Shown here: in pieces, positions 26,134 to 35,275 of the stretch | How positions within the stretch are numbered: the first letter of the stretch is position 1 | Layout: each line of letters starts with the position of its first letter | Assembly (NCBI GenBank): GCA_965214625.1 | Contig: OZ243962.1 | Span: forward strand, 1,364,001-1,428,000 | DNA length: 64,000 bases | Direction of reading: 5' to 3' | DNA from: G965214625 sp965214625 | GTDB lineage: Bacteria > Pseudomonadota > Gammaproteobacteria > Arenicellales > Poriferihabitantaceae | Translations under genes and position numbers: made by a program | The notes under the pieces: generated by a model | Seen by the model: the letters and a program-made list of their open reading frames with translations, nothing else | Database searches by the model: none | What the model was told of the DNA's origin: nothing

Positions 26134-27048
26134 TCAATCGCCATCATCCAAGGCCAACTTTAACAATGTATTCGTCATTGTCGCATTGATGGGGTGCTTG
26201 TGCACCACGACCGAGACGTCACTTTCTATAAAGATCCGGTGACGCCAGATCGCCCTGATTCTTTTTTGCGCCTGCCACTGCTTGGCATAATATTCAGGCA
26301 AAAATCCGATATAGTCGCCGGACAGAATCAACATCAATGTCGCCTCCAAACTGGAGGTGTAGGCGGTGGCGTTCAGTTCAATGGGATGGTTCAACCGACT
26401 CGAGGTCTCCCCATAGGTACGCTCTATATACTGGGCGGCCGCAATGTCCCGGTGACTGATCCGGTTTTGCTGACAATGGAACAGGGCATGGCCTTCGCCG
26501 CAGTAGAGCGTTAGCCTTTCAGTACACAACGGATAATACTGCAGGCCCGGCAATTGCGTATAAAACACCCCGACCGCCAGGTGCAACCGCTGTTCGAGCA
26601 GGGAACGTTCCAATTCCGTCGGCGACATCGTGTACAAGGACACCCGAACCTCGGGAGCTATCCGGTTAAAGCGCCGCACCAGCGCCGGAATTTCGAGATC
26701 CGGATCAAAGACGGCATTGTCAATCACCCCGATGTGCAGGTCTCCGACAACGAGTCCCTTGACGATGCCGACGGTGGAATTGAAATTCTCATGGGCCAGC
26801 CGCAGTGTCTTGCCCGCCTGATAGATCTTTTCGCCCTCTTCGGTGAGGAAGAATCCGGCTCGGCCTCTTTTGCAGAGCGTGACGCCGAATTTCGCTTCAA
26901 TCCCGGCCATGTGAACGCTGATACTCGCGGCACTTAATCCCAACTTGACCTGAGCCGCACTAAAACCGCCACAATCGACGACGGTCATGAAAATATGCAG
27001 CCGTTTGATGTCGGTATCGCTTAATGGGCCGGACAGGTGCTTCATCAC
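26134..27048 (-). CDS. LysR-family transcriptional regulator
   Basis: A 304-residue regulator. The N-terminal winged helix-turn-helix is visible at residues ~13-75 (LHIFMTVVDCGGFSAAQVKLGLSAASIS, split helix-turn-helix), followed by a linker helix and an effector-binding domain (YYPLCTERLTLYCGEGHALF, then YIGFLPEYYAKQW). It is divergent from the deiminase-carbamoylase-ureohydrolase genes with ~120 AT-rich bases between, the standard arrangement for a LysR regulator controlling its neighbour. The effector is unknown. Confidence 0.88.
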   Translation of the reverse strand: MMKHLSGPLSDTDIKRLHIFMTVVDCGGFSAAQVKLGLSAASISVHMAGIEAKFGVTLCKRGRAGFFLTEEGEKIYQAGKTLRLAHENFNSTVGIVKGLVVGDLHIGVIDNAVFDPDLEIPALVRRFNRIAPEVRVSLYTMSPTELERSLLEQRLHLAVGVFYTQLPGLQYYPLCTERLTLYCGEGHALFHCQQNRISHRDIAAAQYIERTYGETSSRLNHPIELNATAYTSSLEATLMLILSGDYIGFLPEYYAKQWQAQKRIRAIWRHRIFIESDVSVVVHKHPINATMTNTLLKLALDDGD

Positions 27049-27072
27049 CGCATTGATTTACTTTATGATTAC

Positions 27073-27102
27073 TAAAATATAGTTTAAACAATTAGTATTT
27101 TA
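27073..27102. promoter_or_regulatory. Inverted repeat in the lysR-deiminase intergenic region
   Basis: TAAAATA and TATTTTA are separated by 16 bases that include the palindrome GTTTAAAC. It lies in the AT-rich gap between the divergent regulator and the catabolic genes and is a candidate LysR operator overlapping both promoters. Confidence 0.45.
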
Positions 27103-27167
27103 CGAAATAATCCGGGTATGGCAAACTTCACGCCGTAGCAGAGTCCATTGAGGGGAGAGTACCCGCC

Positions 27168-28067
27168 ATGTCAGCGAAAAACCGTGATCCCGGATACTGG
27201 GGGATCAATAACGATTATGCCGTTCTTCGGGATGTGCTGTTGGGCAAGCCGGACTATTACCGCTGGGTCGATGCGGGCCCACTCACCCGGCGAACACAGA
27301 AAAACAGTCACAAGACGGGCGCCAAGTTCGATTTTGATCTGGCCCAGCGCCAGCATCGGGAGATGGTCCGCATCTATGAAGAAGCCGGTGTCACCTGCCA
27401 TTATCTGGATGCCGATCCGGTTTTGCATCGCAACTTCTTTGCCCGTGACTCCAGCGCGATGACCCCGTGGGGCGCGTTAATCTGCCATATGCAGCTCAAG
27501 TGCAGAAGAGCGGATTACGTGTCTGTCATCCGGTTTTATCAGTCACATGATATTCCGATCTGGCAGTATGCCACGGCCGGCCATTTTGAGGGGGGTGACT
27601 TTGTCATCCTGGAACCGGGAACCGTCCTGATCGGGTATGGCGGAGAGCGCTCTGAACAAGAAGGCGCGGAACAGGTCGCCGAATTCGTTCGCCAAGAGGG
27701 CTGGGAGGCCGAGGTCGCCCCCATCCCGGCCTTGTTCGTCCACATGGACGGGCTGGTCGTCCCGCTGGACGAGAAACGGGTGGTCACCTGTATCGATGCC
27801 CTTGAAGGCTGGGTCATTGACTGGCTCAGGAAAAAGGGATTTGACCTGGTGGATGTCGGATTCAGCGAGGCCAAGGACCTCGGTGTCAATCTGGTCGCGC
27901 TGGGCAACAAGCGCGTGCTGTCGATGTCAGGCAGTATCAACCTGAATGACAAATTGCGGGCACTCGGCTATGCGGTTTACGCACCGGACATGTCGATGTT
28001 CACGCTTGGCGGCGGGGGTGTGCATTGTCTTTGCCAGGCACTCAGACGTGACCCGGTGTCACGGTGA
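27168..28067 (+). CDS. Deiminase/amidinotransferase-superfamily hydrolase (arginine deiminase/DDAH-like)
   Basis: A 299-residue member of the guanidine-modifying superfamily. FEGGDF (near 140) carries the acidic guanidinium-binding residues, FVHMDGLVVPLD (near 192) supplies the catalytic His, and GGGVHCLCQAL (near 287) supplies the nucleophilic Cys. Such enzymes cleave a guanidine C-N bond, giving a ureido product plus ammonia or a methylamine. GGGGAGAG precedes the ATG. The downstream N-carbamoyl hydrolase is suited to act on a ureido product. It could alternatively be a dimethylargininase or an amidinotransferase; substrate unknown. Confidence 0.78.
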   Translation: MSAKNRDPGYWGINNDYAVLRDVLLGKPDYYRWVDAGPLTRRTQKNSHKTGAKFDFDLAQRQHREMVRIYEEAGVTCHYLDADPVLHRNFFARDSSAMTPWGALICHMQLKCRRADYVSVIRFYQSHDIPIWQYATAGHFEGGDFVILEPGTVLIGYGGERSEQEGAEQVAEFVRQEGWEAEVAPIPALFVHMDGLVVPLDEKRVVTCIDALEGWVIDWLRKKGFDLVDVGFSEAKDLGVNLVALGNKRVLSMSGSINLNDKLRALGYAVYAPDMSMFTLGGGGVHCLCQALRRDPVSR

Positions 28068-28169
28068 TGACCGGCATCCTGGTGGTTGAAAACCGGGTGT
28101 GGCGGACAACCGGGCAGACTGATTTGGGCAGCACCATGGGTTTCATGACACCAGCAGAGGATCAATAAC

Positions 28170-29411
28170 ATGGCTACGGCCACCAGTGCGACAAGAGTGA
28201 ACGGTCAACGACTGTGGGACAGCATCATGGCAATGGCTGAAATCGGGCCCGGTCAGCACGGAGGGTCCTGCCGCCTGGCACTGACCGACGACGACCGGCA
28301 GGGCCGTGATCTCTTTATCAAATGGTGCAAGGAAGCCGGCTGCTCGGTCGTGATCGATGATCTCGGAAATATCTTTGCCACCCGGGCGGGGCAAGACCCG
28401 ACGCGGCCCCCGATTGCGGCCGGCAGCCATCTGGACACGCAGCCCCATGGCGGCAAGTTTGATGGCATTTATGGGGTCCTGGCCGCCCTGGAGGTGGTCC
28501 GCACGTTGAATGACCACCAGATCAAGACCACTGCCCCGATCGAGATCGTCATGTGGACCAATGAGGAAGGCGCCCGCTTCGCCCCGGCCATGCTGGCCTC
28601 GGGGGTCTTTGCCGGGTTGTTCGAAAAGGAGTTTGCCTATTCCCGCAGGGACAGCGAAGGGAAAATACTGTTCGATGAACTCAAGCGAATCGGCTATCTC
28701 GGTGAGCAACCATGCGGTGATCATCCGCTCGGTGCCTTGTTTGAGGCACATATCGAACAAGGGCCCATTTTGGAAGAGACCCATCATCAGATTGGCGTTG
28801 TCGTTGGCGGACAGGGGCAGCGTTGGTTTGACGTTTCTGTCAAGGGACAGGACTCGCATGCCGGCTCGACCCCGATGCCCGGAAGACGCGACGCGCTGGT
28901 GGCAGCCGCCGAATTCATCCAGTCGGTGCAGGCAATCGCCCATCAGTTTGCACCGCATGGCGTCGGAACCGTCGGCGAACTGACCGTGTTACCCAATTCC
29001 CGCAACACCATTCCCGGCGAAGTCACTTTCACGATCGACATCCGTAATCCCGATGATACGGCTTTGCTGGAGATGGCCACGGCACTGCATCGTCGAGGCA
29101 GCGCAATCAGTGAACGACATCAGGTTGATCTTGCGCTCGACGAAATCTGGCACAATCCACCGGTCGAATTCGACCCGAAGTGCATCAGCGCCGTACGCAA
29201 CGCCGCCGGTCAGTTGAACTATCGTCATCAGGACATCATTTCAGGAGCGGGCCATGACGCCTGCCAGGTCTGTCGTATCGTTCCGACCGCGATGATCTTC
29301 GTTCCCTGTGAAGATGGACTCAGTCATAATGAACAGGAAAGCGCCGAACCGGATGACCTTGAAGCCGGATGTAATGTACTGCTGCATGCCATGCTGGCGA
29401 TGACGGAATAG
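28170..29411 (+). CDS. Zn-dependent N-carbamoyl-amino acid hydrolase (M20 family, HyuC/AllC-like)
   Basis: A 413-residue amidohydrolase of the peptidase M20 fold. Metal and substrate motifs are AGSHLDTQPHGGKFDG, TNEEGARFAPAM, EAHIEQGPIL, GQDSHAGSTPM and the late GAGHDACQV. The family cleaves N-carbamoyl amino acids, allantoate or ureidoglycolate-like compounds to the amine, CO2 and ammonia. GAGGATC precedes the ATG, and the gene follows the deiminase-like gene by ~100 bases. Together they suggest stepwise breakdown of a guanidino compound via a ureido intermediate. Confidence 0.87.
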   Translation: MATATSATRVNGQRLWDSIMAMAEIGPGQHGGSCRLALTDDDRQGRDLFIKWCKEAGCSVVIDDLGNIFATRAGQDPTRPPIAAGSHLDTQPHGGKFDGIYGVLAALEVVRTLNDHQIKTTAPIEIVMWTNEEGARFAPAMLASGVFAGLFEKEFAYSRRDSEGKILFDELKRIGYLGEQPCGDHPLGALFEAHIEQGPILEETHHQIGVVVGGQGQRWFDVSVKGQDSHAGSTPMPGRRDALVAAAEFIQSVQAIAHQFAPHGVGTVGELTVLPNSRNTIPGEVTFTIDIRNPDDTALLEMATALHRRGSAISERHQVDLALDEIWHNPPVEFDPKCISAVRNAAGQLNYRHQDIISGAGHDACQVCRIVPTAMIFVPCEDGLSHNEQESAEPDDLEAGCNVLLHAMLAMTE

Positions 29412-29588
29412 ACACGCCGGATGGCCGTCACGATCAATCGAACCGACAGGAGTATCGGCTGACCCTGCTTGGAATGGTCCAGGGCGCATTGGGGCCGCGC
29501 CCCGATAGCGGGTTTATTTTTTGTGAAACTCGTTTACAATTTCGTCAGTCGTGCTTTTCAACGCCCCACCATAACGGAAAACTGGCCA

Positions 29589-30545
29589 ATGAGTGACTAT
29601 CCGGAATTTCAAGATCCCATCGTGCGTCCACGGTATACCGGGCTGCCGACTTTCATGCGCGCACCCTACCGGGAAGACTTCACCGAGGTCGACATCGGCT
29701 TGATCGGGGTCCCGTTTGACGGGGGCGTGACCAATCGACCGGGTGCCCGCCATGGCCCCCGGGAAATCAGAAACCAGTCAAGTCTGATCCGAAAAATGAA
29801 TCAGGCCACCGGCGTGTCGCCTCATGACATCTGCCGGGTGGCTGACCTCGGCGACGCCTGGGTGCAAAAGCCCTTTACCCTGGAAGGGAGTCATCGGGAA
29901 ATCGAACACTATTATCACCGTGTGGTTGAGGCCGGCATTGTCCCGATCTCTGCCGGTGGCGATCACTCCATTACACTGCCGATCTTCCGTGCCCTGGCCA
30001 GGAACGGACCGGTCGCCATGGTCCACTTTGACGCACACTGTGATACCGGCGACGATTACCTGGGTTCCCGATTCCACCATGGTGCCCCGTTCAGTCGTGC
30101 CGTTGAAGAAGGTCTGCTGGACCCCAAGCGGACCATACAAATCGGCATACGGGGTTCTTTGAATGATCCGGATGTGTGGAAATTCAGTCACGACTCGGGG
30201 ATGCGTGTCATTTATATCGAAGAATATTTTGAAATGGGCTACAAGGCGGTCATTGAGGAAGCCCGAAGGATCGTGGGGGAGGCACCGACTTATATCAGCT
30301 TTGATGTCGATGCGCTCGACCCGGTCTTTGCCCCAGGCACCGGCACCCCCGAGATAGGAGGTTACAGCACCCTTGAGGCACAAATGATGATCCGGGGATT
30401 AAGCGGACTGAACCTGGTCGGCGGGGACGTGGTCGAAGTCGCCCCTCCCTTCGATCCGAGCGGCAATACGGCACTGGTCGGCGCGACCATGATGTTCGAG
30501 ATCCTGTGCGTCGTGGCCGAAGCGGTCCACAAGACCTCCCCCTGA
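29589..30545 (+). CDS. Ureohydrolase (agmatinase/guanidinobutyrase family)
   Basis: The start at 29589 is preferred because the conserved product begins near SDYPEFQDP; the frame is open further upstream. The 318-residue protein has the binuclear Mn motifs GGDHS, HFDAHCDTGDDYLGSRFHHG and SFDVDALDPVFAPGTG. It hydrolyses a guanidino group to an amine and urea. PFDGGVTNRPGARHGPREIR matches agmatinase-like enzymes. It ends 10 bases from the convergent TPR gene. Members labelled agmatinase also include guanidinobutyrase, guanidinopropionase and guanidine hydrolases, so the substrate is uncertain. Confidence 0.85.
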   Translation: MSDYPEFQDPIVRPRYTGLPTFMRAPYREDFTEVDIGLIGVPFDGGVTNRPGARHGPREIRNQSSLIRKMNQATGVSPHDICRVADLGDAWVQKPFTLEGSHREIEHYYHRVVEAGIVPISAGGDHSITLPIFRALARNGPVAMVHFDAHCDTGDDYLGSRFHHGAPFSRAVEEGLLDPKRTIQIGIRGSLNDPDVWKFSHDSGMRVIYIEEYFEMGYKAVIEEARRIVGEAPTYISFDVDALDPVFAPGTGTPEIGGYSTLEAQMMIRGLSGLNLVGGDVVEVAPPFDPSGNTALVGATMMFEILCVVAEAVHKTSP

Positions 30546-30555
30546 GGGGTCAGCC

Positions 30556-31107
30556 CTAGATCAGTTCCTTTTGTAGCTGTCGCTTAACAAATTCGATGTT
30601 TTTGCGGACATTCGCCATGTGCGGATTATACTCAAGGGCCTTTTCCATATACTTCAACGCGGCTGCATGATTGTTCAGTTGCAGATAAATCAATCCCTGG
30701 CCGGACAATGCGCCAAAGTGTCGCGGCTCCAGGGCCAGTGTCTGCATCACGTCTTGGGTCGAAAGCGCATATTCCCCCATCATGTAATAGGCGGTCGCCC
30801 GGATATTCCAGCCTTCCGCGAAATCGGGGGCCCGTTGGACGATTTCGGTAAAATACGCAATCGCCTCATCGAACCTTGACTGCTCGAGACGGCGTACCCC
30901 CAGTTTCATCAACCGGATAATCTCATCACTGTCGTACTCTCGCCAGAGGCTCCAGATGCGATTGGTGATGACGGCCGCTTCATAGCGATTGTCGATCACA
31001 TGCAGTTGGGCAAACAGCCGGTCAAGTTCAGGGTCTTTCTGATCCGCGAGGGCCAGCCCCCCCTGCAGACCCACGATGAGGGACAATATTTTCAGGAAAT
31101 GACGCAT
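30556..31107 (-). CDS. Exported tetratricopeptide-repeat protein
   Basis: The start at 31107 is chosen because GAGG lies 9 bases upstream and the product then begins with a signal peptide (MRHFLKILSLIVGLQGGLALA). The ~183-residue protein has three TPR-like units between residues ~65 and 175 (EQSRFDEAIAYFTEIVQRAP, GEYALSTQDVMQTLALEP, NNHAAALKYMEKALEYNP). TPR proteins mediate protein-protein contacts; the partner is unknown. It converges with the ureohydrolase gene. Confidence 0.82.
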   Translation of the reverse strand: MRHFLKILSLIVGLQGGLALADQKDPELDRLFAQLHVIDNRYEAAVITNRIWSLWREYDSDEIIRLMKLGVRRLEQSRFDEAIAYFTEIVQRAPDFAEGWNIRATAYYMMGEYALSTQDVMQTLALEPRHFGALSGQGLIYLQLNNHAAALKYMEKALEYNPHMANVRKNIEFVKRQLQKELI

Positions 31108-31221
31108 GATGCGGTCCTCATATAATAGTGACCTGTTAGAGTATTCGATCAAAAAAAGGTTCACCCCTCAATCGGGCGCAGGAGCCGTACATCCACGACC
31201 CTCACATCCACGGCTGGCGCC

Positions 31222-33636
31222 TCAGCTTCGGACCCGACCGCCTGAGGGGTCATAAAGCGGTCCGCCCAACACCCTCGCAGCAAACATGTCACCGTTTATC
31301 TCTATTTCCAACGCCGTTTCCGCAACCGCGAGGTCAGTGGAGACATAGCCCAGTGCCAATGACTGCCCGACATGATGCGCATAGCCCCCGGACGTCACAT
31401 AGCCGACGCAGCGTCCCGCATTCAATATCGCCTCATCACCGGAAACATCGATCTCCCGGGTATCAATCGCCAAACTGATCAATTGCCTCGCGGGACCGGT
31501 CGCCTTGGCCTCCAACGCCGCCTGTTTGCCGATAAACTCCTTTTCCCAGCAGATAAAACCATCCAGTCGGGATTCACCCGGGGTAAAGTCCGGTCGGTAA
31601 TCCAGCCCCCAGGCACCCCATCCTTTCTCCAGTCGCATGCTCATCAATGCACGGGCGCCATACCACCTGAGTCCGAGATTTTCGCCCGCCGACTCAATTT
31701 CCTCGAACAGCTTCAGCTGATATTCCGGAGTCACATAAATCTCGTAACCCAGTTCCCCGGAAAACGAGAGCCTCGCGAGGAGGGCCGGCACCCCGCCGAC
31801 AAACGTCTGTCGCACATCGCGGAAGGCCAACGCTTCGGCCGACACATCATCACGGCTGATGTGCTGCAGCAATTGTCTGGCGTTGGGCCCTGCAATCGCA
31901 ATCCCGTGATAGAGGCCGGACACATTGCGGTAACACACCCCGCTTTCCGGCAAAACCTGTTCAAACCAGCGTCGATGCATTTCCTGTGCCGCCCCGGACC
32001 CGATCAACAGGAATCGCTGATCAGACAGACAGGCCACCGTGAGGTCGCCATACAACTTTCCCTGGCCGGTCAGCATCGGGGTCAGTGCCATTCGCCCTGG
32101 CCCTGGAATCCGTCCCGCCAGGACATAATCCAGAAAATGTCTCGCCCCCGGACCGGTAAACTCATGCTGTGCAAAGTTGGCAATTTCCACCGCCCCGACC
32201 GCTTTCCTGACCGCCTCAATCTCCCTTGCGACGTAATGATGCGCCCGCGAACGCCTGAAAGTGGGCTCTTCGTAGGCATCGGCCGGTCCATCGGCAAACC
32301 ACAAGGCATGCTCCAACCCAAAACCGGCATCCATCACGGCACCCTTGGCGACCAGCCGGTCATAAATGGCGGTGGTTCTCTGTCGCCGTCCTTTGGGCAA
32401 TGTTTCATTGGGGAAGGTCAGAATAAATCGGCGCTCATAGTTTTCAGCCGATTTCACGGTCCCGTAATGCGGCGTCGCAAAATCACCGAATCTTGCCACA
32501 TCCATTGCCCAGACATCGATCGACGGCTCCCCGTCAATCATCCATTCGGCCAGACACAATCCGACACCGCCCGCCTGGCAAAACCCGGCCATGACCCCCA
32601 CGGCGACCCAATAATTTCTCATCCCCGGGACCGGTCCGATCAATGGATTTCCGTCCGGGCCAAAGGTAAACGGTCCGTTGATAATCGACTTGATCCCGGC
32701 ACGCTCCAAAGCAGGAATCCGCTTGAACCCGAGAGCCAGCCTGTCCTCGATATGCGCCAGCTTCGGCTCCAGCAACTCGTGTCCGAAATCCTGCGGCGTC
32801 CCCGAGACCGACCACGGCGTCGCCTGTGGCTCGTAAGTGCCAAGCAGCATGCCCTCCCGCTCCTGGCGGAAATAAATATTCCCCTCATAATCAATGCCCG
32901 CCGGTAACCGACGCGCTCCGCGCTCGGTGATCTCCGGAATGGCCTCTGTGATCAGATAGTGGTGCTCCATCGGCTGAAGCGGCAGATGCAGTCCCGCAAG
33001 ATGCCCCACTTCGCGCGCCCACAACCCGCCGGCATTGATCACCTGCTCGGCGTTGATGGTGCCCTGTGCGGTCACCACATCCCAACTTCCGTCCGGGCGT
33101 GGGTTGGTTTCGAGCACCGGCGTATGGGTGTAATAGCTTGCACCGTGTATTTTCGCGGATTTGGCATAGGCATAGGTCACCCCCGAAGGATCAATGTCCC
33201 CATCGAGCGGATCCCACAGCGCGGCCACATAGTGTTTCGGATCGACCAGCGGATGGCGCTCAACGACCTCACGGATCGAAATGAACTCCTGGTCCAGTCC
33301 CATATAACGCGCCTTGGAACGCTCCCGCTTGAGGTAATCGTACCAGTCGTTGTTGGAAGCCAGATAAAACCCGCCGGTATTGTGCATCCCGACAGAATGG
33401 CCCGACGTGGCCTCGATTTCCTTGTACAGATTGATGGTATAGCTCTGCAATCTGGAAATATTGGGATCCGAAGAGATCGTATGAATCTGGCCGGCGGCAT
33501 GCCACGAGGAACCGGAGGTCAGTTCGTTTCGCTCCAGCAACACCACCTCCTTCCAGCCGAACTTGGCCAAATGAAACAAAATGGAGCATCCAACGACACC
33601 GCCCCCGATGACCACCACTTTTGCATGTGTTTTCAT
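31222..33636 (-). CDS. Dimethylglycine/sarcosine dehydrogenase-like flavoprotein with GCV_T domain
   Basis: An 804-residue protein. Residues 1-~370 are a DAO-type FAD domain (VIGGGVVGCSILFHLAKFGW and GSSWHAAGQIH, where the His may bind FAD covalently), followed by an FAO_M linker. The C-terminal half is the folate-binding aminomethyltransferase-like domain (GIAIAGPNARQLLQ, ELGYEIYVTPEY, ALMSMRLEKGWGAWG). This architecture N-demethylates dimethylglycine or sarcosine and hands the C1 unit to tetrahydrofolate. It follows the mttB-like gene by 100 bases on the same strand, consistent with successive steps on betaine. Confidence 0.87.
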   Translation of the reverse strand: MKTHAKVVVIGGGVVGCSILFHLAKFGWKEVVLLERNELTSGSSWHAAGQIHTISSDPNISRLQSYTINLYKEIEATSGHSVGMHNTGGFYLASNNDWYDYLKRERSKARYMGLDQEFISIREVVERHPLVDPKHYVAALWDPLDGDIDPSGVTYAYAKSAKIHGASYYTHTPVLETNPRPDGSWDVVTAQGTINAEQVINAGGLWAREVGHLAGLHLPLQPMEHHYLITEAIPEITERGARRLPAGIDYEGNIYFRQEREGMLLGTYEPQATPWSVSGTPQDFGHELLEPKLAHIEDRLALGFKRIPALERAGIKSIINGPFTFGPDGNPLIGPVPGMRNYWVAVGVMAGFCQAGGVGLCLAEWMIDGEPSIDVWAMDVARFGDFATPHYGTVKSAENYERRFILTFPNETLPKGRRQRTTAIYDRLVAKGAVMDAGFGLEHALWFADGPADAYEEPTFRRSRAHHYVAREIEAVRKAVGAVEIANFAQHEFTGPGARHFLDYVLAGRIPGPGRMALTPMLTGQGKLYGDLTVACLSDQRFLLIGSGAAQEMHRRWFEQVLPESGVCYRNVSGLYHGIAIAGPNARQLLQHISRDDVSAEALAFRDVRQTFVGGVPALLARLSFSGELGYEIYVTPEYQLKLFEEIESAGENLGLRWYGARALMSMRLEKGWGAWGLDYRPDFTPGESRLDGFICWEKEFIGKQAALEAKATGPARQLISLAIDTREIDVSGDEAILNAGRCVGYVTSGGYAHHVGQSLALGYVSTDLAVAETALEIEINGDMFAARVLGGPLYDPSGGRVRS

Positions 33637-33736
33637 CTGAACTGATCCGAATTAAAGACTGATAGCATTGTCGCCTTCCGCTGCCCCGGCGCCTTTTGCC
33701 GTCACAAGACAAACCACGGGCACAGGGAACACCCCA

Positions 33737-35275
33737 CTAATACCATGCATCCGGCAATTCCCTTTTCCTTCTTTCAATGAATGCACTGACTGCCTCATGG
33801 GTCGCCGGGTCCAACGCAGGCGCCTCAAACTCGTTGATCAGCCGGTTCCATCTTTCATAGGCCCGTCTGGCCGAATCCTTGCTGCCCCGGTCCTCCCACT
33901 GTTCAAAGCTTTCACTGTCCGACAGTTTAGCATCATAGTAAACGGTCTCATAGTTCGACAGGGTGTGGCTACAGCCAAGAAAGTGCCCTGACGGTTCCAC
34001 TTCCCCATACGCGGATCGAGCCAGTGCGTTTTCGTCCACAGGCAGTCCCGAAAGCAGTACCTGATAAGCACCCAGCCGGTCTGCATCCTGCACCAGTTTC
34101 TCGTACCCGGTCACCAGTCCGCCTTCCAGCCAGCCAGCCGCATGCAGCACAAAATTGGCACCCCCCAGCACGGTCGACAGCATCGAGTCCGCACTTTCTG
34201 CAGCGGACTGGGCATCCGGCAACTTGGATGCGGTCAAGGCACCGCCACACCGCAAGGGAACCTTCAGTCTTCGGGCAAGCTGACCGATGATCAGGTTGGA
34301 CATCACCGGTTCGGGCATGCCGAATGTGGGGGCACCGCTCTTCAGACTCATTGACGACAGGAAGTTACCCAGGATAAACGGGGCACCCGGGCGCACCAGT
34401 TGGGTAAAGGCGCAAACCATCATCGCTTCGGCCAACGCCTGGGCAATCGAGGCGGCGGTGGTCACCGGTCCCATTGCGCCACCGAGGATGAAGGGCACGG
34501 CGACAAGTCCCTGACCGGCAGCGCAGTATACCCGTGCCGCTTCGGTCACCACCTTGTCAACCAATAACGGCGAATTGGTATTCACATTACCCATGATCAC
34601 GCAATGCTGGTCGACCACGTCAGGGCCGAAAAGCACGCGCATCAAGTCGACTGAATCCTGCGCACAAGACCGGTTGATGATGGCGCCGAGAAACGGTTTG
34701 TCGTTATAGCGGATCTGGTTATACAGCATGTCCAGATGGCGCTTCGAAACCGGCACGTCGCAGGGTTCACAGATGACCAGGCCCATGTGATGCAAGCTGG
34801 GGAGTTGAGCACAGATTTTGACCATGTTCTCGTGATCCTTTATCGTGCCATACCGTCGACCGCCTTCGATGTCCCTCACGAAAGGGGGACCGTAAACCGG
34901 TGCAAAGACTTGGGAGGTCCCGCCAATTTCGACACTTTTTTGTGGATTCCGGGCCAGCTGGGTGAATTGGGAAGGGGCCGTCCGACACAACTCCCTGGCC
35001 GCTCCGCTGGGCAGCTTGACCCGGGTGCCACTGACATCGGCTCCGGCTGCCCGCCAGATGCGCAGTGCTTCCTCGTCACCGCGAAATTCAAGCCCGATTT
35101 CCTGAATCAGCCAGTCTGCCTGCTGTTCCAGTTTGACCAGACCCTCTTCATCTAGAAATTCATAGTAGGGTATCTGTCTTTTGACGTAAGCAGGGGCAAC
35201 ACAAGGGGGGCGTTCCCGCTTGTTGTCACGTCTGGCGCGACGTCGGGAACCCACAGGATTCGATGCTCTGCTCAT
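33737..35275 (-). CDS. MttB-family (non-pyrrolysine) methylamine/betaine methyltransferase
   Basis: A 512-residue TIM-barrel protein of the trimethylamine methyltransferase family, which moves a methyl group to a corrinoid protein. No in-frame amber codon interrupts it, so it belongs to the pyrrolysine-free branch that includes glycine betaine methyltransferases. Recognisable segments are IGLEFRGDEEALRIWRAAGADV, FILGGAMGPVTTAASIAQ, FGMPEPV, and HTLSNYETVYYDAKLSDSESFE near the end. The N-terminus is Arg-rich (SRRRARRDNKRER). No corrinoid-binding partner (MttC-like) is in the window. It is followed by the dimethylglycine dehydrogenase-like gene. Confidence 0.88.
   Translation of the reverse strand: MSRASNPVGSRRRARRDNKRERPPCVAPAYVKRQIPYYEFLDEEGLVKLEQQADWLIQEIGLEFRGDEEALRIWRAAGADVSGTRVKLPSGAARELCRTAPSQFTQLARNPQKSVEIGGTSQVFAPVYGPPFVRDIEGGRRYGTIKDHENMVKICAQLPSLHHMGLVICEPCDVPVSKRHLDMLYNQIRYNDKPFLGAIINRSCAQDSVDLMRVLFGPDVVDQHCVIMGNVNTNSPLLVDKVVTEAARVYCAAGQGLVAVPFILGGAMGPVTTAASIAQALAEAMMVCAFTQLVRPGAPFILGNFLSSMSLKSGAPTFGMPEPVMSNLIIGQLARRLKVPLRCGGALTASKLPDAQSAAESADSMLSTVLGGANFVLHAAGWLEGGLVTGYEKLVQDADRLGAYQVLLSGLPVDENALARSAYGEVEPSGHFLGCSHTLSNYETVYYDAKLSDSESFEQWEDRGSKDSARRAYERWNRLINEFEAPALDPATHEAVSAFIERRKRELPDAWY

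Noticed and set aside
31372..32907. Long plus-strand frame (511 codons) opposite the dimethylglycine dehydrogenase-like gene
   Set aside because: It is antisense to a clear DAO/GCV_T protein; its product is rich in Arg, His and Pro and shows no motifs.
33737..35275. Pyrrolysine-containing trimethylamine methyltransferase
   Set aside because: The gene is read through without an in-frame amber codon, so it belongs to the non-pyrrolysine branch.
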